Source: Candidatus Zhuqueibacterota bacterium 4572_119
GTDB lineage: Bacteria > Zhuqueibacterota > Zhuqueibacteria > Thermofontimicrobiales > Thermofontimicrobiaceae
DNA: 10,397 nt
NCBI GenBank assembly: GCA_002084535.1
Contig: NBLI01000029.1
Span: forward strand, 1 to 10,397
Direction: 5' to 3'
The notes under the pieces are model-generated. The model saw nothing but the letters and a program-made list of their open reading frames with translations. It was not told where the DNA came from and ran no database searches. Of this stretch, positions 1 to 6,663 are shown in pieces (within the stretch, counting starts at the first letter, position 1; each line of letters begins with the position of its first letter). The position numbers and the translations under genes are program-made.

Positions 1-61
1 GAAACAGACTCAGAATACCTGACTTATTTAAAAATGAAAAAAAATGTGATCCAAAAATTGA

Positions 62-82
62 GTGCCGGTAGGTACGACATGT
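62..82 (+). repeat. REP-like hairpin repeat, copy 1
   Basis: This 21-base unit matches a second unit at 114-134 at 17 of 21 positions, with a start-to-start offset of 52 bases. It folds as GTGCC, loop GGTA, GGTAC, where one position is a G-T wobble pair, and is followed by GACATGT. The hairpin survives even though the arms differ from copy 2, which suggests the structure is conserved. It lies in non-coding DNA upstream of mnmA. Short palindromic units of this type are typical of REP elements dispersed by RAYT-type transposases, but no such gene is in the window. Confidence 0.5.
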
Positions 83-113
83 TTATAATAAATGGGTAAC
101 CCAAAATTTAGAA

Positions 114-134
114 GTCCCGTCAGGGACGACATGT
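114..134 (+). repeat. REP-like hairpin repeat, copy 2
   Basis: This is the second copy of the unit at 62-82. It has a perfect five-base-pair stem, GTCCC with loop GTCA and GGGAC, followed by the same GACATGT tail. The two copies lie in the same orientation about 30 bases apart. Neither is followed by a T-run, so they do not look like terminators. Confidence 0.5.
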
Positions 135-200
135 AACAGATTTGTATTCACATAAATAACATCAAAAGATAACAACAATTCCAATAGTCTTGCCTTTTGC

Positions 201-228
201 TGGACGGGCATGACAAAACTTCTATAAT
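201..228 (+). promoter_or_regulatory. candidate sigma70-type promoter for mnmA
   Basis: A perfect TATAAT hexamer at 223-228 lies 16 bases after TGGACG at 201-206, which keeps four of six TTGACA positions. Transcription would begin near 235 and leave a leader of about 60 bases before the mnmA start. The -10 box is good and the -35 box is weak, so this is a candidate only. Confidence 0.35.
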
Positions 229-295
229 TTTCATTTTAGAAAAAATGTCCGGTAGAGAAAAATAAAATAATATTATCAGGTCAGAATACTTAAAA

Positions 296-1441
296 ATGGA
301 TAAACCAGTTTCAAATCAAAATAAATTGAAAAAAACTGTGGCAGTTGCCATGAGTGGCGGGGTTGACAGCTCGGTAGCCGCGGCATTGCTAAAACAAGAT
401 GGCTACGATGTCATTGGTCTCACCATGCATCTTTGGGATTTTGACAAAGTTGGCGGTAATGTTTTTAATGAAACAAGCTGTTGTTCTGTGGAGACTGCCA
501 ATGATGCTCGCACGGTTTGTGAAAACATGGGAATTCCCCATTATGTCATCGATGTGCGGGAGGAATTTGAAAAGTTTGTAATTTCAGATTTTAGCCAGGA
601 ATACCTGAAAGGCAGAACTCCTAATCCCTGTATTTTGTGCAACTCCGAGATGAAATGGAAAGCGTTGATGCAAAAAGGCAGAGAACTGGATTGCGATTTT
701 TTTTCCACAGGTCATTACGCCAGGGTAAATTATGAAAAAAAAAGCGGACGTTATCAGTTATTAAAAGGAATTGATGAATCGAAAGACCAGGCTTACGCTT
801 TATGGCGGCTTACCCAGGATCAGCTCAGCCAAACGCTTTTTCCGCTCGGTGATTTAACAAAGGTTGATGTGCGCAAAATCGCGGAGAAGCTAAATCTCAA
901 AACAAAACACAAACAGGAAAGTCAGGAAATATGTTTTGTGCCTGACGATGATTATGCCCGCTTTCTGAATGATCGATTTCCGGGATTAAAGGAAAAAATG
1001 GGGAATGGTCAAATTTTTGATCAGGATGGTAACTTGTTGGGTTATCACAAAGGCTATCCGTTTTACACCATCGGACAAAGAAAAGGTTTGGGAATCGCGG
1101 TTGGAAAACCTGTTTATGTGACTGAAATTGACTCTGAAAAAAATGCGGTTTTTGTTGGAGACAGGGAAAATCTAAATTCAAAAGGACTCATCGCGAATCA
1201 TGTAAATTGGATTTCTTTTGAAGGGGTGGAACCTTTCCCGGCAACTGTAAAAATCAGGTATAACGATCGAGGCAAGGACGCGGTTGTTTATCCTCAAAAT
1301 AAAAAAAACGTTAAAGTTATATTTGAAACTTTTCATCAGGCTGTAACACCGGGACAATCAGTTGTATTTTATCGGGATGATGTTGTTATTGGTGGTGGAG
1401 TGATTGAAAAAGGATTTGGAGAGGAGGTTGTGCCCGATTAA
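296..1441 (+). CDS. mnmA: tRNA-specific 2-thiouridylase MnmA
   Basis: MnmA catalyses ATP-dependent 2-thiolation of the wobble uridine (U34) in tRNAs for Lys, Glu and Gln, in the cytoplasm. The 381-residue length is usual for the family. The N-terminal PP-loop SGGVDS is at residues 20-25. The two redox-active cysteines are present: Cys112 in NPCILCN and Cys213 in the QEICFV motif, corresponding to Cys102 and Cys199 of the E. coli enzyme. The conserved TGHYAR and FYTIGQRKGLG stretches follow, and the C-terminal beta-barrel ends the protein. The ATG at 296 has only a weak AGG 15 bases upstream, but no better start lies before the PP-loop. A run of nine A residues inside the gene (about 735-743) leaves the frame intact. 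The gene appears to stand alone, 141 bases before panB. Function is secure from the motifs. Confidence 0.96.
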   Translation: MDKPVSNQNKLKKTVAVAMSGGVDSSVAAALLKQDGYDVIGLTMHLWDFDKVGGNVFNETSCCSVETANDARTVCENMGIPHYVIDVREEFEKFVISDFSQEYLKGRTPNPCILCNSEMKWKALMQKGRELDCDFFSTGHYARVNYEKKSGRYQLLKGIDESKDQAYALWRLTQDQLSQTLFPLGDLTKVDVRKIAEKLNLKTKHKQESQEICFVPDDDYARFLNDRFPGLKEKMGNGQIFDQDGNLLGYHKGYPFYTIGQRKGLGIAVGKPVYVTEIDSEKNAVFVGDRENLNSKGLIANHVNWISFEGVEPFPATVKIRYNDRGKDAVVYPQNKKNVKVIFETFHQAVTPGQSVVFYRDDVVIGGGVIEKGFGEEVVPD

Positions 1442-1582
1442 ATTCTTCAAGGTTTTTTTTAACTAAAATTTTCAACCTATACGAAAACTTGCTTACTCAC
1501 ATTTTGGGTGATAAAAAATTTTAAACTATCAAAACAAGCAGCTTTTTTCAACAATATAAATTTATTAATGACTGGATAAATT

Positions 1583-2386
1583 ATGAACAAACAAAAAATA
1601 ACCGCCCCGATCATAACGCAAATGAAACAGCAAGGGGAAAAAATTTCAGCCCTGACAGCCTACGATTACCTAATGGCAATGTACCTGGATGATGCGGGGC
1701 TGGATTTAATTTTGGTCGGAGATTCCGGCGCCATGGTTTTTGCCGGACATGATACCACCATACCTATTACCATGGATGAGCTGATTTATCATACGCGTGC
1801 TGCCAGCAGGGGAGTAAAAAGAGCTTTGTTAGTGGCAGACATGCCCTTTTTATCTTACCAGATCAGTCCGGAGGACGCGTTGCGCAACGCGGGCAGATTT
1901 ATCAAAGAAGGAAGAGCTGAAGCGGTTAAATTGGAGGGCGGCGAAGCGATGGCGGAAACAGTAAACCGAATGGTCAACGCGGGAATTCCTGTCATGGGCC
2001 ACCTTGGTCTTACGCCTCAATCAATTAATAAATTTGGCGGTTACAAAGTACAAGCTCGTAGTGAGAAATCCGTGGAAAAACTTGTTTCGGATGCTGTGGC
2101 GCTGGAACAAGCTGGCGCGTTCTCCATTGTGCTCGAAAAAATTCCTTCCGCGGCGGCGAAACTGGTTACGGAAAAAGTAAACGTCCCAACAGTCGGTATT
2201 GGCGCGGGCCCTCATTGTGATGGACAAATTTTAGTTACCCACGACATGCTGGGATTGTTTGAGAAATTCAGACCAAAATTTATCCGCATTTATGCTGAAT
2301 TGGGAAATGAGATCAGGGAAGCATGCGCCCGCTATGTAGAGGATGTGAAAATAAAAAGCTTTCCCAATAAGGATGAGAGTTATTAA
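1583..2386 (+). CDS. panB: 3-methyl-2-oxobutanoate hydroxymethyltransferase PanB
   Basis: PanB transfers a hydroxymethyl group from 5,10-methylene-tetrahydrofolate to 2-oxoisovalerate to give ketopantoate, the first committed step of pantothenate synthesis. The protein has 267 residues, near the family norm, and is a TIM barrel of the phosphoenolpyruvate/pyruvate superfamily. Metal and catalytic residues are visible: Asp47 in VGDS, Asp86 in ADMPF, Lys116 and Glu118 in KLEGG, His140 in GHLGLTPQ and Glu185 in LEKIP, each shifted by 2-4 positions from the E. coli numbering. The IGIGAGPHCDGQILV loop is also present. The ATG at 1583 has no strong Shine-Dalgarno sequence, but it gives the expected N-terminus leading into the TAYDY motif. 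panC starts 48 bases after the stop, so the two are probably co-transcribed. The ketopantoate reductase gene panE is not in the window. Confidence 0.96.
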   Translation: MNKQKITAPIITQMKQQGEKISALTAYDYLMAMYLDDAGLDLILVGDSGAMVFAGHDTTIPITMDELIYHTRAASRGVKRALLVADMPFLSYQISPEDALRNAGRFIKEGRAEAVKLEGGEAMAETVNRMVNAGIPVMGHLGLTPQSINKFGGYKVQARSEKSVEKLVSDAVALEQAGAFSIVLEKIPSAAAKLVTEKVNVPTVGIGAGPHCDGQILVTHDMLGLFEKFRPKFIRIYAELGNEIREACARYVEDVKIKSFPNKDESY

Positions 2387-2434
2387 CGCGCGCTAAAATA
2401 TTGAAATTTGTTCATCATAATTTTAGGTTTTAAT

Positions 2435-3280
2435 ATGAAAATAATCACTGACATAAAAGCGATGCAAAAAAAAGCCGATGAACTACGTGCTATTGGAAAA
2501 AAGATCGGTTTTGTGCCAACCATGGGATTTTTGCATGAGGGACATCTCAACCTGATTCGTGAAGCAAAAAAACGATGTGATACAACCATCATGAGCATTT
2601 ATGTAAACCCAACTCAATTTGGACCAGATGAGGATTTGGATGATTATCCGCGGGATTTCGACCGGGACTGTTCCCTCGCTGAAAAAGAAGGATGTGATAT
2701 AATTTTCCATCCTGATTCAAAACAGATTTACCCTGATAATTATTTGACATACGTGGAGGTGGAAGACATTACTTCTGTTTTGTGCGGCGCATCCCGTCCC
2801 GGACATTTTAAAGGTGTAACGACGATTGTCACAAAATTGTTTAACATTGTTAAGCCACATGTGGCGGTTTTTGGTCAGAAAGACGCGCAACAGGCAATCG
2901 TGATAAAAAAAATGACCCGGGATTTGAACCTTGATATTGATATTGTCGTTGCTCCGATCGTCAGGGAAAAAGATGGTCTGGCAAAAAGCTCAAGAAACAC
3001 CTATTTGTCTGGCGATGAGCGGGAACAAGCCCTGGTTCTGAATCAGTCGCTGAAAATGGCAGAGAAAGAAATCAAATCAGGAGAACGAAATGCTGAAAAA
3101 CTCAAAAGCGCAATAGTGGATTTAATCACCCGGCAACCTGATGCTGTCATCGATTATGTTGAGATTGTTGAGGCTGACACGCTTGCTCCGGTTACTATCA
3201 TTACAAATGAAGTGTTAATCGCATTCGCTGTCAAAATCGGTAGAACGCGGTTGATTGACAATATTGTAGTGCAAGTTTGA
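2435..3280 (+). CDS. panC: pantothenate synthetase (pantoate--beta-alanine ligase) PanC
   Basis: PanC joins pantoate and beta-alanine using ATP, through a pantoyl-adenylate, to make pantothenate for CoA synthesis in the cytoplasm. From the ATG at 2435 the protein has 281 residues. It is a nucleotidyltransferase of the HIGH/KMSKS type: PTMG at 28-31, the HEGH signature at 34-37, YVNPTQFGP, GHFKGV at 123-128, FGQKDAQQ at 146-153 and the KMSKS-like KSSRN at 184-188. I prefer ATG 2435 to the in-frame ATG at 2408. The later start has a TTAGG ribosome binding site about eight bases upstream and yields the family-typical beginning MKIITDI, whereas the earlier one adds nine hydrophobic residues with no family counterpart. 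It follows panB by 48 bases and completes a two-gene pantothenate unit. No clear terminator follows it. Confidence 0.96.
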   Translation: MKIITDIKAMQKKADELRAIGKKIGFVPTMGFLHEGHLNLIREAKKRCDTTIMSIYVNPTQFGPDEDLDDYPRDFDRDCSLAEKEGCDIIFHPDSKQIYPDNYLTYVEVEDITSVLCGASRPGHFKGVTTIVTKLFNIVKPHVAVFGQKDAQQAIVIKKMTRDLNLDIDIVVAPIVREKDGLAKSSRNTYLSGDEREQALVLNQSLKMAEKEIKSGERNAEKLKSAIVDLITRQPDAVIDYVEIVEADTLAPVTIITNEVLIAFAVKIGRTRLIDNIVVQV

Positions 3281-3728
3281 TATTTCCTTGTATTACTTTA
3301 ATTTAAAAACTTTTTTATTGATTTTTAAAAACGAATGGATTATATTTAATTACTGACTTGGATTATTCATGAATTCTCGCCTCAAAGACTCCGGGGCACA
3401 AAGTGACTTTGAGATAAGAGCTAATTGAATTTTAATCCTATTTTATATTATTGATTTACTAAAAAGATTTTTATTCATTGCTTTTTAAAAAGTTGTACCT
3501 TTGGGCTTTGGTGGCACAGGGTTTAAGTAAAGCAATGTACAGTTGCAACCATTTAAAATTTGAAATATATGAAAATAAAAGATCGATAATACTATAACGC
3601 TTGGACTATTATTGTACACTTCCGTGCGTTAGCTACACTTTGAAAGCCTAAATTTTTATAGTTAAAGCTATTTTTCAAATAAAAGAAAGATTCTATTCAC
3701 AATTTCAAAGACTTATTAAGGAGTTCAA
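3281..3728. other. gene-free AT-rich spacer between panC and yggT
   Basis: I see no convincing gene in these 448 bases; the open frames are about 20 codons or less and lack ribosome binding sites. The spacer holds a hairpin at 3381-3413 and a repeated AT-rich block (ATTGATTTTTAAAAA at 3317-3331 and a 14/15 match at 3477-3491). It also has a TTG-N20-TATATTTA promoter-like pair at 3318-3348 and an inverted TAACGC (3595-3600) / GCGTTA (3626-3631) pair. The promoter of the yggT operon should lie here, but no strong -35/-10 pair stands out near the gene; TTGAAA at 3560 with GATAAT at 3585 is a weak option. Confidence 0.5.
3381..3413. repeat. hairpin with two alternative pairings
   Basis: CTCAAAG at 3381-3387 is an exact inverted copy of CTTTGAG at 3407-3413. 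The right arm also belongs to a nested palindrome, CAAAGTGACTTTG. The two foldings exclude each other. There is no T-run after the stem, so a simple intrinsic terminator is unlikely. It sits about 100 bases after panC and more than 300 bases before yggT, and no role can be assigned. Confidence 0.35.
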
Positions 3729-3986
3729 ATGTTTTATTCCTTGTTCCGACTAATTGATTTTTTTATCAATCTTTATATATTTATCATTATTTTCAGGGTG
3801 GTATTATCATGGATCCCGCATAATCCTCACCAAACTTTTGTCAGAATCATTTTTGAAATCACTGAACCGCCGCTGCAATGGATCCGCCAATGGCTACCCA
3901 ATTTTGGCGGATTAGATTTGTCACCGGCTATTTTAATTTTCGGCATAATAATTGCGAGAAGATTTCTCTCAATAATTCTCCTATAA
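3729..3986 (+). CDS. YggT family membrane protein
   Basis: This 85-residue protein belongs to the YggT family of small integral membrane proteins, often encoded beside cell-division or envelope genes; its molecular role is not firmly established. Two hydrophobic helices are visible, roughly residues 4-26 and 64-84, separated by a polar amphipathic stretch. Family hallmarks are SWIP at 27-30, the TEPP turn at 45-48, Arg53 with Pro57, and GGLDLSP at 60-66 leading into the second helix. A single YggT repeat is present, whereas the E. coli protein has two. The ATG at 3729 has a strong AAGGAG at 3718-3723 with a five-base spacer. The DivIVA-domain gene begins 29 bases after its stop, and this yggT-divIVA order is common in bacteria, which supports co-transcription and a shared envelope or division role. 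Confidence 0.9.
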   Translation: MFYSLFRLIDFFINLYIFIIIFRVVLSWIPHNPHQTFVRIIFEITEPPLQWIRQWLPNFGGLDLSPAILIFGIIIARRFLSIILL

Positions 3987-4015
3987 TTGAGTTAATTGTT
4001 AACCGGAGGAAAACC

Positions 4016-4633
4016 TTGAAAATCACACCGTTAGATATAAAAAAACAAATCTTCAAGAAAGCCATGCGTGGTTACGATCCAATCGAAGTTGAGACATTTT
4101 TGGAAATGGTGGCTGAAGAATTTGAGTTGCTGTTCAGGCAAAAAAACGAATTATCCGATGAGGTTTTAAAACTAAAGACTCAATTGCGCGACTATCAGGA
4201 AGTTGAGAAAACATTTAAAGAGTCATTAATGAACGCTCAGCAGACAATGAATCAGTCTCGGGAAAATTCAAAACGTGAATCGACATTAATAATTAAAGAA
4301 GCAGAAGTAAAAGCAGAAAAAATTATTGAAAACACGAAGAAACAGTTAAACGACATGAAAAACGAGCTCATGGTAATAAAAGCCCAAAAGGATTCTTTCG
4401 CGAAAAGATTGAAGCATCTTTTAGAATCTCAAATCGAACTAATAAAAGTTTTGGAAATTGATGACCTTGGTTTTAATGATTTAAAAAATCCTCAAGCAAA
4501 GGCATCTTCTACAGCTAAAATACCAGTGAATCAACCAGCGCGGCTCGAACAAACGCCTGAAAAAAAAAATGATGTTTCCCAGGACAAAGACTCAATAAAA
4601 AATTTGAAAATTTCCGATCAATTTATCATGTAA
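4016..4633 (+). CDS. DivIVA-domain coiled-coil protein
   Basis: DivIVA-family proteins are coiled-coil cytoplasmic scaffolds that bind curved membrane and recruit division, polarity or wall-synthesis proteins. From TTG 4016 the product has 205 residues. The N-terminal DivIVA domain is clear: ITPLDIKKQIF, then MRGYDP at 17-22 and EVETFLEMV, matching the FRGYD region of B. subtilis DivIVA. Met17 stands where B. subtilis has the membrane-inserting Phe17. A long heptad-rich coiled coil covers about residues 30-150. The tail from about 155 is polar, rich in Lys, Gln, Pro and Ser, and looks disordered. The TTG start is chosen because GGAGG at 4005-4009 sits six bases upstream and the family motif begins at once; a longer in-frame reading would overlap yggT. 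A run of ten A residues at 4560-4569 encodes Lys in the tail. It is probably co-transcribed with yggT. Confidence 0.9.
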   Translation: MKITPLDIKKQIFKKAMRGYDPIEVETFLEMVAEEFELLFRQKNELSDEVLKLKTQLRDYQEVEKTFKESLMNAQQTMNQSRENSKRESTLIIKEAEVKAEKIIENTKKQLNDMKNELMVIKAQKDSFAKRLKHLLESQIELIKVLEIDDLGFNDLKNPQAKASSTAKIPVNQPARLEQTPEKKNDVSQDKDSIKNLKISDQFIM

Positions 4634-4765
4634 AAAAAGTGTTAATATTATGATACACTGGGAATCTCGAGCTTTGGTCCTGTTATTATCCCCATTAAAA
4701 AAGAAATTCTAAAAACTTAACCAGGAAATACAGCTTTGCTCGTTCATCAAATAATGGAGTTGAAA

Positions 4766-5461
4766 ATGTCAAAAAAAATTACTGTGCTGATTATTTTGAC
4801 CGTTCTTTTAGTGAGCCTGATTGGCTGCGCCAAGAGAATACCAATAAATTATGACCAGACCAGAACCAACGCGCTGATCGAAATTAAGACAGTTACCGGA
4901 AAAACGTGTGAAGGATTAGTCCGCGCGAAAAAACCGTCCTTTTTAGTACTTCAGACAGATAAATATAAAAAGAGATCTGTGGTAAAAATAAATCGTGATG
5001 ATATTTCGCACATCCTGGGAAAAAACAACTATGTAACCGATGGAGCTGGCGCAGTTATTTCAGAATGGGAAATTGAGAACTCACAAAAAAACAACAGTTT
5101 GTTGTTATACACACTTGGAGGTGGCGGATTCAGTTTTGGAGCAAGCTTTTTTGCTGGTTCACTTATAAACAAGAGTATGGACAATGTGGACAACGGCAAA
5201 ACCGCGATGTGGGCAACGACGGCTGTGGGTACAACACTGGGAACATTATTATTTGCCAGAGCCGGTGCTAAAAAAGACCGGACAGAATCTATCGAAAAAA
5301 TCAGGGAGCAACACTACGACCTGGCAAAGCAAAAAGCTGAACAAGATCGTTTGAAACGCAAAAAGCTCCAGGAAGAACTTCAAAAACTTAAAGCTGAACG
5401 TGAAAAACAAAAACAAGAAATAGAACAGCTAAAAGAAAAAGCACAAAAAGAAAAGAAATAG
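4766..5461 (+). CDS. unrecognised lipoprotein with glycine-rich helices and coiled-coil tail
   Basis: I do not recognise this 231-residue protein. It opens with a lipoprotein signal peptide: basic SKK, a hydrophobic core and lipobox LIGC with Cys21 as the predicted lipidated residue. Residues about 30-98 have alternating hydrophobic and charged residues, with TVTGKTCEGL, FLVLQT and VVKINRDDISHI, which resembles a small Sm/SH3-like beta-barrel; this is inference. Two glycine-rich hydrophobic segments follow, about 112-134 (with four consecutive glycines) and 146-164, able to form a membrane hairpin. The tail from about 173 is a Lys/Glu/Gln-rich coiled coil. I start at ATG 4766, with GGAG at 4756-4759, rather than the upstream in-frame TTG at 4736, because it puts SKK directly before the signal core. 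The gene lies 26 bases before the purine-nucleoside phosphorylase gene and 132 bases after the DivIVA-domain gene. Confidence 0.8.
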   Translation: MSKKITVLIILTVLLVSLIGCAKRIPINYDQTRTNALIEIKTVTGKTCEGLVRAKKPSFLVLQTDKYKKRSVVKINRDDISHILGKNNYVTDGAGAVISEWEIENSQKNNSLLLYTLGGGGFSFGASFFAGSLINKSMDNVDNGKTAMWATTAVGTTLGTLLFARAGAKKDRTESIEKIREQHYDLAKQKAEQDRLKRKKLQEELQKLKAEREKQKQEIEQLKEKAQKEKK

Positions 5462-5487
5462 TATCATTCAGTCGGTGGAGGTTTAGT

Positions 5488-6309
5488 GTGTCAGAATTAA
5501 GAAAGCAGGTTGAAGAAACAGTTGCTTTTTTGAGAACAAAATCGGATTCCAAACCGGGCATCGGAATTATTCTTGGAACTGGTCTCGGAGCGTTGGTTGA
5601 TGATATTGAAATAGAGCAAAAAATTCCCTATGATAAAATCCCGCACTTTCCTTTATCCACTGTGGAATTTCATGCCGGACAGCTAATTTTCGGAAAATTA
5701 AACAGCAAACCAATTGTCGCCATGCAGGGACGCTTTCACTATTACGAAGGTTATACCATGCGGCAAATTACTTTTCCGGTCCGTGTTATGAATTTTTTGG
5801 GGGTACATACTTTGATTGTCTCCAATGCTTGCGGCGGAATTAATGCCGCCATGAAGCCGGGTACCATTATGATCATGCGGGATCACATAAATCTTTTAGG
5901 CGATAATCCGCTAATTGGAGAAAATGATAATTCATTAGGTCCCAGGTTTCCTGATATGTCAGAGCCCTACTCCAGGGAGTTGATTAAAAAAGCAGAGGAT
6001 ATCGCGCGCAGAGAAAAAATTGAGGTTCATAAAGGAGTTTATGCGGCTGTATCAGGTCCAAATTTGGAAACCGCTGCTGAATACCGGTTCCTGAGAACGA
6101 TTGGAGCTGATGTCGTTGGTATGTCCACGATTCCCGAAGACATCGTCGCTATTCACATGGGGATGAAAGTACTGGGACTTTCGGTTGTCACTGACGCGTG
6201 TGTGCCGGAGCAATTACAACCCGCCAATGTGCCTGAAATTATCCGCATTGCCAAAAATACCGAACCCAAGTTAACCACTCTTATTAAGAAGGTTGTGGAA
6301 CAACTGTAA
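5488..6309 (+). CDS. purine-nucleoside phosphorylase (trimeric PNP/MTAP family)
   Basis: The enzyme splits purine nucleosides with phosphate into the free base and (deoxy)ribose 1-phosphate, for purine salvage in the cytoplasm. The 273 residues fit the trimeric PNP class. Motifs in order: phosphate-binding GTGLG at 30-34, GRFHYYEGY at 81-89 with phosphate-site His84, NACGGIN at 113-119, GDNPLIG, GPNLET at 190-195 with base-binding Glu194, and VGMSTIPE ending at 217. At the position of human Asn243, which contacts N7/O6 of 6-oxopurines, this protein has Asp236 (VVTDAC), so exact base preference is uncertain; the MTAP branch of the family uses Asp near here. The GTG start at 5488 follows GGAGG at 5477-5481 with a six-base spacer. 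It lies 26 bases after the lipoprotein gene and is closed by a terminator at 6338. Family is certain, substrate less so. Confidence 0.93.
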   Translation: MSELRKQVEETVAFLRTKSDSKPGIGIILGTGLGALVDDIEIEQKIPYDKIPHFPLSTVEFHAGQLIFGKLNSKPIVAMQGRFHYYEGYTMRQITFPVRVMNFLGVHTLIVSNACGGINAAMKPGTIMIMRDHINLLGDNPLIGENDNSLGPRFPDMSEPYSRELIKKAEDIARREKIEVHKGVYAAVSGPNLETAAEYRFLRTIGADVVGMSTIPEDIVAIHMGMKVLGLSVVTDACVPEQLQPANVPEIIRIAKNTEPKLTTLIKKVVEQL

Positions 6310-6337
6310 GGTAAAACTTATTTTTACGCAATTTTAT

Positions 6338-6361
6338 GGCTCCTGTTTGGGAGCCTTTTTT
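6338..6361 (+). terminator. rho-independent terminator after the PNP gene
   Basis: GGCTCC at 6338-6343 pairs perfectly with GGAGCC at 6350-6355 across a six-base loop, followed directly by six T residues and, after one G, four more. It lies 28 bases after the PNP stop codon and would end the yggT-to-PNP transcript. Confidence 0.9.
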
Positions 6362-6470
6362 GTTTTAATTGAAACCGAAAAGCCATCACAACAGACCGTT
6401 TTTATATCAATATGGACAAACATTCTTTTCTGCTGTCAAATTGTTTCAATCAAAAAAATCAATAATTAAC

Positions 6471-6501
6471 TTGATTGATTTTTAGAAAATTAGTATCTTT
6501 G
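6471..6501 (+). promoter_or_regulatory. candidate FCB-type promoter upstream of the fused acyltransferase
   Basis: TTG at 6471-6473 is followed after exactly 20 bases by TATCTTTG at 6494-6501. This fits the TTTG / TAnnTTTG promoter pattern described for Bacteroidota with its 19-21 base spacing. It lies between the PNP terminator and the acyltransferase gene, about 160 bases before the start codon. A sigma70-like TTGACA at 6591-6596 lies closer to the gene but lacks a well-spaced -10 box. Confidence 0.35.
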
Positions 6502-6663
6502 TGAACATTTTTTTAAACATGCTAAAATCGCTCTCTACCTGAATATCAACTTACTGTTAAATTCTGATAATTGCTAAAAAATATTCGGTGTTGACAGCAT
6601 TGTCATTTTGGTAGCTAACATCAAATCAGCAGCGCCGAAATATAATTATTACGAGGCGAGTTT

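Noticed and set aside
1..99. Plus-strand frame open from the window edge to TAA at 97-99, possibly the end of an upstream gene
   Set aside because: It runs through hairpin repeat copy 1, has low-complexity Lys-rich content and no recognisable motif; 32 open codons at an edge is not enough support.
897..1181. Minus-strand open frame of 94 codons
   Set aside because: It lies wholly inside mnmA on the opposite strand, has no motif, and mnmA is certain.
2021..2227. Minus-strand open frame of 68 codons
   Set aside because: It is a shadow of panB, whose catalytic residues Glu185 and the GIGAG loop are encoded over the same bases.
2408..2434. Nine-residue N-terminal extension of PanC from ATG 2408
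   Set aside because: ATG 2435 has the ribosome binding site and gives the family-typical start; the extension is not conserved-looking.
3372..3431. Short open frame beginning ATG in the spacer before yggT (about 19 codons)
   Set aside because: It has no ribosome binding site, covers the hairpin at 3381-3413 and has no recognisable protein features.
3878..4015. Extension of the DivIVA-domain protein upstream into yggT
   Set aside because: It would overlap yggT by over 100 bases; TTG 4016 has a perfect GGAGG and begins at the family motif.
4560..4569. Run of ten A residues in the DivIVA-domain gene as a programmed frameshift site
   Set aside because: It encodes lysines in a disordered Lys-rich tail and the frame continues sensibly to the stop; no alternative-frame product or stimulatory structure is evident.
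6592..6605. TGACA-GCAT-TGTCA palindrome overlapping TTGACA as an operator
   Set aside because: The arms are only five bases, there is no well-placed -10 box and no known regulator site matches; chance is likely.
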